A stretch of 34,156 bases of DNA from a virus. Under the pieces are notes generated by a model. It was not told the origin of the DNA. It made no database searches and was given only the letters and a program-made list of their open reading frames with translations. The stretch lies in IMG/VR virus record IMGVR_UViG_3300045922_000102, positions 1-34,156 of that record; one strand, written 5' to 3'. The translations under genes were made by a program, and so were the position numbers. Positions 30,552 through 34,156 of the stretch are shown here, in pieces (within the stretch, counting starts at the first letter, position 1; the number at the start of each line of letters is the position of its first letter).

Positions 30552-30874
30552 GGCAGCTCTCCTAGCACCGTGCTGTCTTTGTGCATGACGCAGGCTTTGC
30601 CGCAGTTCTCGTCCCACTCGGCGGACACGCCGCGCGAGCCGTCATGGCATCGCGCAAAATATCGTCGATGGCCGCCATCCGTGAATCGCCAGATTTTGCA
30701 GCCGTCAATCACAGTCAAAAGATCGGCGCGAATTTGGGCATTTATCGTTTGCTCGGAACGGATTGGCTCCTTGTCACAACCCGCAACCATTAGCGCGAAG
30801 CTGGCGGCGATTAGCTTGGTGTAGGTCGTCCTCGTAGTCTCTTGGTCTGACGCTCTTGCCCACGCGGTAGTCAT
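30548..30874 (-). CDS. Small lipoprotein (108 aa)
   Basis: ATG 30874 is preceded by GGGGGAG six bases upstream and overlaps the previous stop (ATGA). After a long N-region the signal LIAASFALMVAGC gives lipobox VAGC with Cys33 as the lipid-attached residue. The mature part contains several Cys (DGCKIWRF, FARCHDG, DENCGKACVMH) and probably two disulphides. It likely sits at the periplasmic side of a membrane, and superinfection exclusion is a possible role. The first residues MTTAWARASDQETT are encoded by the second copy of the 41-bp repeat, in a different frame from copy 1. Confidence 0.68.
   Translation of the reverse strand: MTTAWARASDQETTRTTYTKLIAASFALMVAGCDKEPIRSEQTINAQIRADLLTVIDGCKIWRFTDGGHRRYFARCHDGSRGVSAEWDENCGKACVMHKDSTVLGELP
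30832..30872. repeat. 41-bp direct repeat, copy 2
   Basis: Exact copy of 30226-30266, offset by 606 bp. It lies within the first codons of the lipoprotein gene, read in another frame than copy 1. Recombination between the two copies would remove the three small genes between them. Confidence 0.95.
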
Positions 30875-31110
30875 GGCAGCTCCCCCGCCAGCGCCGCGAA
30901 CTCGCCCCGCAGCTCGCCGATGCGCGCCTCGGTCGCATACAGGTCCGCGCGCAACTGGCTCGCGCGCACGCGCAGATGCGCCAGCTCGTTGCGAATCTGC
31001 ACCAGCCGCTCGGCACGCTCGAACACCGGGTCCGCATCGCGGTACGGCGGCTCGGCCTCGATCTCGCGCATGGCGCGCAGCCACGGCGCGGTGTGCTCGT
31101 TGGTGATCAT
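30871..31110 (-). CDS. Hypothetical coiled-coil protein (79 aa)
   Basis: ATG 31110 overlaps the stop of the IS110-like gene (ATGA). The protein begins MITNEHTAPWLRAMREIEAE and is mostly one helix, RAERLVQIRNELAHLRVRASQLRADLYATEARIGELRGEFAALAGELP, with heptad-like Leu/Ile spacing. No enzyme motif. Its stop overlaps the lipoprotein ATG. Its close coupling to the IS110-like gene suggests a partner role, but this is unproven. Confidence 0.6.
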   Translation of the reverse strand: MITNEHTAPWLRAMREIEAEPPYRDADPVFERAERLVQIRNELAHLRVRASQLRADLYATEARIGELRGEFAALAGELP

Positions 31111-31931
31111 GTCAGCCTCGATGACTCGGACGTCGGCACGGCGATCTTGTGCGCATGCCCAAGATGCGCAATCGCATACGGCAGCGGCGGCTCCGTCTTG
31201 TAGTGGTCCTTGTACGCCACCTCGTGGTAGTGCGCCAGGAACAGCTTCACCGCATACCGCTTGGCACGCGCATGGATATGCGCGGGCGGCAGGCGGCCCG
31301 CCTCGTAGTGCTTCTTCGCGTCCGTCTCGTTGCGGAACTTCTTCTTCGCCAGCATCGCCTTGGCCTGCTCCGCGTACTCCCCCGCCTCGTTGCGGCGCGT
31401 CTCCAGCTCCTTGCGCTGCGCGTAGACGTGCCCGTAGAAGGCATCCTCGGCGTTGCACACCTTCACGAACGACTCGCCGATCTTCCAGCAGAGCGTCTTG
31501 AGCGATGCGTTCCAGGGCCGCTTCTGGCCCTTGTCCCACGTCACCGTCGGGTCGAGACCGGCGAAGCGCCAGATGTGCCCGACCGTCGGGGCTTTGGTGA
31601 TGTCGATGTGCGCCAGCAGACCGGCGGTGATGACCGGGCCGATGCCCTTGACGCTCATCGCCCACTCACCGACCGGCTTCGACTCGGCGTACTTGCCGAG
31701 CGCGCGCTTGATCTGCCCTTCGAGCGCTTCGTCCTGCGCCGCCAGCCACGCAAGCACGTCGTGCGGCTCATTGGACTCCGTCAACGCCCGCACCTGCGCG
31801 TGCGTGCGGATGCGGTTCTCCTGCATCGCGTAGTACGCGTCCACCAGGAAGCGCGCCTCGCCTGCGCTCAACGTGCGCGCCGCGTTCGCAAGGTCCTTCG
31901 TCAGTCGTGCAATCGGTTCAAGTGTATCCAT
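31107..31931 (-). CDS. IS110-like transposase C-terminal (Tnp) domain protein, orphan
   Basis: A 274-residue protein with the C-terminal layout of IS110-family transposases: SVKGIGPVITAGLLAHIDITKAPTVGHIWRFAGLDPTVTW (residues 93-132) is the helix-hairpin-helix followed by the AGLDP element, and KRPWNASLKTLCWKIGESFVKV aligns with the helix bearing the catalytic Ser. The N-terminal DEDD RuvC-like catalytic domain is absent, replaced by about 90 helical residues. AAG-GAG precedes ATG 31931. Such stand-alone Tnp domains occur in phages, so it may be domesticated, binding or recombining DNA without transposing. It sits directly beside the 36-bp array at 31985-32426 and no element ends are visible. 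Confidence 0.75.
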   Translation of the reverse strand: MDTLEPIARLTKDLANAARTLSAGEARFLVDAYYAMQENRIRTHAQVRALTESNEPHDVLAWLAAQDEALEGQIKRALGKYAESKPVGEWAMSVKGIGPVITAGLLAHIDITKAPTVGHIWRFAGLDPTVTWDKGQKRPWNASLKTLCWKIGESFVKVCNAEDAFYGHVYAQRKELETRRNEAGEYAEQAKAMLAKKKFRNETDAKKHYEAGRLPPAHIHARAKRYAVKLFLAHYHEVAYKDHYKTEPPLPYAIAHLGHAHKIAVPTSESSRLT

Positions 31932-31984
31932 GATTTCTCCTTGGTTGATCCGTCGGTTGTGTCAGATGTTGCTGTCGCTGGTCG

Positions 31985-32426
31985 TGGGTCGATCAATTGT
32001 CGTGGTGCTCTCCCGAAGTGTGTCTCGATCCGCGCATGTGGTTCTCTCTCAGGTCCTGTCTCGATCTTCGAGTTTGGTTCTCTCCATATCCCTGTCTCGA
32101 TCGCATATCATGGTTCTCTCCACAGAAATGTCTCGATCGGCGCCCGTGGTTCTCTCAGGCGTTTTGTCTCGATCCTCGCCAGTGGTTCTCTCTCTTGGTA
32201 TGTCTCGATCGCGCTCAATGGTTCTCTCCGGTCCCGTGTCTCGATCTGACTTCATGGTTCTCTCTGCGCAGCTGTCTCGATCCGACGAGATGGTTCTCTC
32301 GTCACACATGTCTCGATCTCGTACCTTGGTTCTCTCGTCGGCGATGTCTCAATCCGCGTGCTTGGTGCCCTCGATACTCCTGTCTCGATCGATGAATCTG
32401 GTTCTCTCCGCGACCGTGTCTAAATC
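31985..32426. repeat. 36-bp-period array of two constant 10-mers and unique 8-nt spacers
   Basis: Starting at 31985 and then at 32021 plus multiples of 36 up to 32381 (with a half unit at 32417), each unit reads TGTCTCGATC, 8 variable bases, TGGTTCTCTC, 8 variable bases. Ten units (32021-32344 and 32381-32416) keep both 10-mers exactly; the edge units and the one at 32345 carry one or two changes. No two 8-base spacers are the same. The half-period is 18 bp and the two 10-mers share six positions. Stops interrupt two of the forward frames and the minus frame, so it is not clearly a gene. It fills the 534-bp gap between the IS110-like gene and the next minus gene. Confidence 0.95.
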
Positions 32427-32465
32427 CCCCGCACGACGCCGCCGCCACCCTCCGCCCGCCACCCA

Positions 32466-32885
32466 TCACGTGTAGTCCGCTCCCAGCTCCCGCTCCATCT
32501 CCACCTCGATCAGCGTCCGCTGCTCCACCGTCAGCCCGGATCGATCCAGCAGCCCGTACAGCCGATCCACATCCCCCTGACTCAGCGGGTTCACTCCAGC
32601 CGCGATCAAGTCTTCGCGCGCTCGCTTCTCCGCAGCCGCCAGCGCATCCTCCTTCGCACAGTGCGCCTTCCAGCACCCATCCACGTGCGTCAGCGCCGCG
32701 GTCAGGTCGTCCTGCAACAGCGTCAGCCCGGCATACTCCGCCTGCTTGATCGCCTCAATGATGCACAGCTCCGCGTGCGCCGCTGCCGGCATGTGGTAGT
32801 CGTGCAGCGCCTGGTTCGCCTCCGCCCAGCGCAGCGCCAGCGCCCCCAGTTCGGTTGGCGTCACCTCACGTCGTCCCGATTTCAT
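32466..32885 (-). CDS. Hypothetical helical protein (139 aa)
   Basis: I place the start at ATG 32885 (MKSGRREVTPTELGALALRW) because an earlier start in the same frame would read through the neighbouring gene's coding sequence. The protein is helical throughout: ANQALHDYHMPAAAHAELCIIEAIKQAEYAGLTLLQDDLTAALTHVDGCWKAHC, and an end rich in Glu and Leu (LTVEQRTLIEVEMERELGADYT). No family is recognised. It is the gene nearest the 36-bp array on its upstream side in the minus-strand series and overlaps the previous gene by 20 bp. Confidence 0.65.
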   Translation of the reverse strand: MKSGRREVTPTELGALALRWAEANQALHDYHMPAAAHAELCIIEAIKQAEYAGLTLLQDDLTAALTHVDGCWKAHCAKEDALAAAEKRAREDLIAAGVNPLSQGDVDRLYGLLDRSGLTVEQRTLIEVEMERELGADYT

Positions 32886-33075
32886 AACACTCCTCCCGGC
32901 TCCAGCCGTCCGCGACCATGCGATCCACCAGCGCCATGGCGTCATCGTCGCCGTCCACCCGCACCGCAATCGCCGGCTGCCCCGCCTTGCGCAGCACCAC
33001 CATGTCGCCATATTCCGCCGCGTCGTAGGTCTCCAAAATGCGCGCAAGCTGCGGATCTGGGTCGACAAGACTCAT
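32866..33075 (-). CDS. Hypothetical small acidic protein (69 aa)
   Basis: ATG 33075 overlaps the preceding gene's stop (ATGA). The protein reads MSLVDPDPQLARILETYDAAEYGDMVVLRKAGQPAIAVRVDGDDDAMALVDRMVADGW, an acidic alpha/beta pattern without cysteines except one near the end. No function recognised. It lies between two small genes of the same kind and may be one of a set of early regulators or anti-host proteins, as is common beside a phage control region. That last point is inference. Confidence 0.65.
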   Translation of the reverse strand: MSLVDPDPQLARILETYDAAEYGDMVVLRKAGQPAIAVRVDGDDDAMALVDRMVADGWSREECYEIGTT

Positions 33076-33329
33076 GGCCGCACCATGCGCTGGGCTTCGG
33101 CAAGGACTTCGGCCTCGACCACGAGTTCGTCGCAGCCCGGTGTCAGTCGATCCGCCGCGACGACCTGAACCGCGCGCTCGCGCATCGCCTGTAGCAATCC
33201 GACCATTTCCCAGCTCGCATTGCCGGCAATGGCGTCGCGTTCGTACCCGCGCGCAAGTTCCACGATCATGGTGCCGAGCGCGGCAAGGTCCGCCGCGACG
33301 ACCTGCTGTACAGCGTTCTGTGGTGTCAT
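33072..33329 (-). CDS. Hypothetical helical protein (85 aa), first gene of the minus series
   Basis: ATG 33329 is chosen because AGGAG lies a few bases upstream on the minus strand; ATG 33371 has no such site. The product MTPQNAVQQVVAADLAALGTMIVELARGYERDAIAG is Ala/Val-rich and helical, with a later ERAVQVVAADRLTPGCDELVVEAEVLAEAQRMV. It is first in the minus-strand series, directly behind the TTGACA/dyad region at 33377-33398. No family recognised. Confidence 0.65.
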   Translation of the reverse strand: MTPQNAVQQVVAADLAALGTMIVELARGYERDAIAGNASWEMVGLLQAMRERAVQVVAADRLTPGCDELVVEAEVLAEAQRMVRP

Positions 33330-33376
33330 CGTCCCTCTCCTCTGTGGCTCACCGCGAGCCAGTGATGACACTGTTC

Positions 33377-33398
33377 CACGTCGCTAATGACGTGTCAA
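33377..33398 (-). promoter_or_regulatory. Leftward promoter -35 box with overlapping operator dyad
   Basis: TTGACA on the minus strand at 33398-33393 is a perfect -35 box for the leftward series; no good -10 is visible at 16-18 bp. CACGTC (33377-33382) and GACGTG (33389-33394) form a perfect dyad overlapping it, and ATGACGTG occurs twice as a direct repeat (33388-33395 and 33401-33408). Confidence 0.45.
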
Positions 33399-33469
33399 GC
33401 ATGACGTGACGCCATCGTCATCATCGACCGCTATGCGGATAACACACCCCCATCATGCGCCCGCAACGC

Positions 33470-33854
33470 GACCGCCACGTGGTCATCTCGGCCATACACG
33501 CGACCACCACGCGGTCATTGAGACCATACGCGCGACCACCACGCGGTCATCTCGGCCATACACGCGACCACTACGCGGTCATTGAGACCATACGCGCGAC
33601 CACCACGCGGTCATTTTCGGGCCCAAAACTCGATTTCGCACCCAGCACAACCGAAACGCGACCACCACGCGGTCATAAACGCGACCACCACGCGGTCATT
33701 TCTGGAAAAACGCGACCGCCAGGCGGTCATCTAGGCCAAAACGCGACCACCAAGCGGTCATTTCCAGCCTCAACGACTCGATCTCGCGCCCACCACCGCC
33801 AAAAACGCGACCACCAGGCGGTCATCTAGGCCAAAACGCGACCACTAGGCGGTC
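33470..33854. repeat. Iteron-like array of eleven near-palindromic GACC...GGTC sites
   Basis: Fifteen-base sites start at 33470, 33502, 33534, 33566, 33598, 33660, 33683, 33714, 33745, 33809 and 33840, with a degenerate copy at 33426. Consensus GACCRCYANGCGGTC, preceded by CGC and followed by AT. The copy at 33714 (GACCGCCAGGCGGTC) is a perfect dyad with seven-base arms. Distances are 32, 32, 32, 32, 62, 23, 31, 31, 64 and 31, close to multiples of three helical turns apart from the 23. The first five alternate two linker sequences, indicating a doubled 64-bp unit. It fits an origin, partition or repressor array. Confidence 0.95.
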
Positions 33855-33903
33855 ATCGGCCCTCTACAACACCCGCCAACGACCCACCCAGCACCAAAAA
33901 TTC

Positions 33904-34128
33904 CTTACACCTGCTCCCCACCTCGACTCCCGCGCAAAACACCCTCCATCCGGTCGCGCGACGACCCTAACACCACAGTGTAAGAAACGTAATGAGTGTA
34001 AGAGCGCATCAAAGACAGCCAATCCCGCACATGGCACAACTGGCATCCAACTCAGAAAAAAACCCAACGCGCCCAACAGACACGCCAACCGCGCCTTACG
34101 CTTCCTTACGCCTTACACGGACTTACGC
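33904..34128. repeat. Cluster of seven CTTACRC motifs near an A+T-rich end
   Basis: Forward copies of CTTACRC at 33904-33910, 34095-34101, 34105-34111, 34112-34118 and 34122-34128; inverse copies GTGTAAG at 33978-33984 and 33996-34002. Just after, 34138-34154 is almost pure A+T. A repeat cluster next to an A+T-rich stretch is a usual origin arrangement, but a promoter with repressor sites is equally possible; the window ends here. Confidence 0.7.
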
Positions 34129-34156
34129 CCTTCCCCTTATATTATTTATTTTCCTA

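Larger units (their letters stand above)
33330..34156. other. Long non-coding control region
   Basis: No convincing gene is seen in these 827 bases. It holds the TTGACA/dyad promoter region (33377-33408), eleven palindromic GACC sites (33470-33854), seven CTTACRC motifs (33904-34128) and an A+T-rich end at about 34130-34156. The small open frames across it repeat the site sequences and lack ribosome binding sites. Confidence 0.85.

Noticed and set aside
32049-32309. Minus-strand frame with DRDxxxERT repeats in the array
   Set aside because: Stops interrupt it within variable spacers (for example near 32049 and in the degenerate unit at 32345), and there is no proper start.
31985-32426. CRISPR array
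   Set aside because: Spacers are 8 bases, the repeat is two alternating 10-mers with no dyad, and no cas gene is present.
31873-32475. A 200-codon plus-strand frame running through the whole 36-bp array, encoding repeated SRSxx(L/M/V)VLSxx(L/M/V)
   Set aside because: The regular peptide follows from the constant 10-mers. The frame starts inside the antisense of the IS110-like gene, no ribosome binding site was identified, and constant bases are conserved at third codon positions as strictly as elsewhere. It remains a weak alternative.
33455-33829. Plus-strand open frame across the GACC sites
   Set aside because: Its peptide is only a translation of the repeated sites and it has no ribosome binding site.
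33864-34088. Minus-strand 74-codon frame near the right end
   Set aside because: No Shine-Dalgarno, unusual Cys/Trp-rich composition and it overlaps the CTTACRC repeats; more likely chance.
1-34156. tRNA or rRNA genes
   Set aside because: No stretch with the conserved tRNA arms or rRNA sequence was noticed on reading either strand; a dedicated search was not possible.

Overview
The window reads as the right-hand part of a tailed double-stranded DNA phage, or a prophage of one, of a GC-rich Gram-negative host. The phage assignment rests on a recognisable long-tail (siphovirus-like) gene run, an overlapping spanin pair, a RecT/YqaJ recombination pair and a TOPRIM/VirE replication protein. The Gram-negative host is inferred from the Rz/Rz1 spanins, two lipoproteins and a PagL-like outer-membrane lipid A deacylase candidate. 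Terminase, portal and capsid genes are absent and presumably lie to the left. No integrase, tRNA, rRNA or CRISPR array was seen.

Layout. (1) 30-5071, plus strand: a 1009-residue GT4-methyltransferase-GT2 fusion, two small proteins, a radical SAM protein and an exported FN3 protein. This is a modification module inside the virion operon. (2) 5062-9479, plus: fibre or decoration-like proteins. The stretch 5169-7345 is visibly poorer in G+C than its neighbours, and one protein (8340-9185) is built from roughly 20-residue repeats. (3) 9481-19148, plus: DUF1320-like protein, gpG/gp10-like virion morphogenesis protein, tail terminator, tail tube, tail chaperone with a canonical -1 frameshift site (GGGAAAC, 12195-12201), tape measure and tail-tip proteins, one carrying inserted carbohydrate-binding-like domains. 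(4) 19171-21491, plus: PagL-like protein, membrane proteins (holin candidates), DUF5675-like protein, Rz and Rz1. (5) 25628-21403, minus: YqaJ nuclease, RecT annealase, coiled-coil proteins, a short C5 cytosine methyltransferase with an overprinted second frame, and three small regulatory or unknown genes. (6) 25691-30039, plus, divergent from (5): SF2 helicase, VRR-NUC nuclease, small HTH protein and primase/VirE helicase. (7) 33329-30034, minus: small genes, an IS110-like transposase-domain protein and a lipoprotein.

The most unusual content is non-coding. At 31985-32426 a strict 36-bp-period array alternates two invariant 10-mers, TGTCTCGATC and TGGTTCTCTC, with unrelated 8-nt spacers, directly upstream of the IS110-like gene. 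At 33470-33854 eleven near-palindromic GACCRCCANGCGGTC sites are mostly phased at about 31-32 bp. At 33904-34128 seven CTTACRC motifs lead into an A+T-rich end. Together these look like a replication or partition origin or a large control region. The divergent promoters at 25638-25686 overlap each other and share a 21-bp dyad, so one regulator could set the balance between recombination and replication genes.

All functional names come from reading motifs in translated sequence; no database search was possible.
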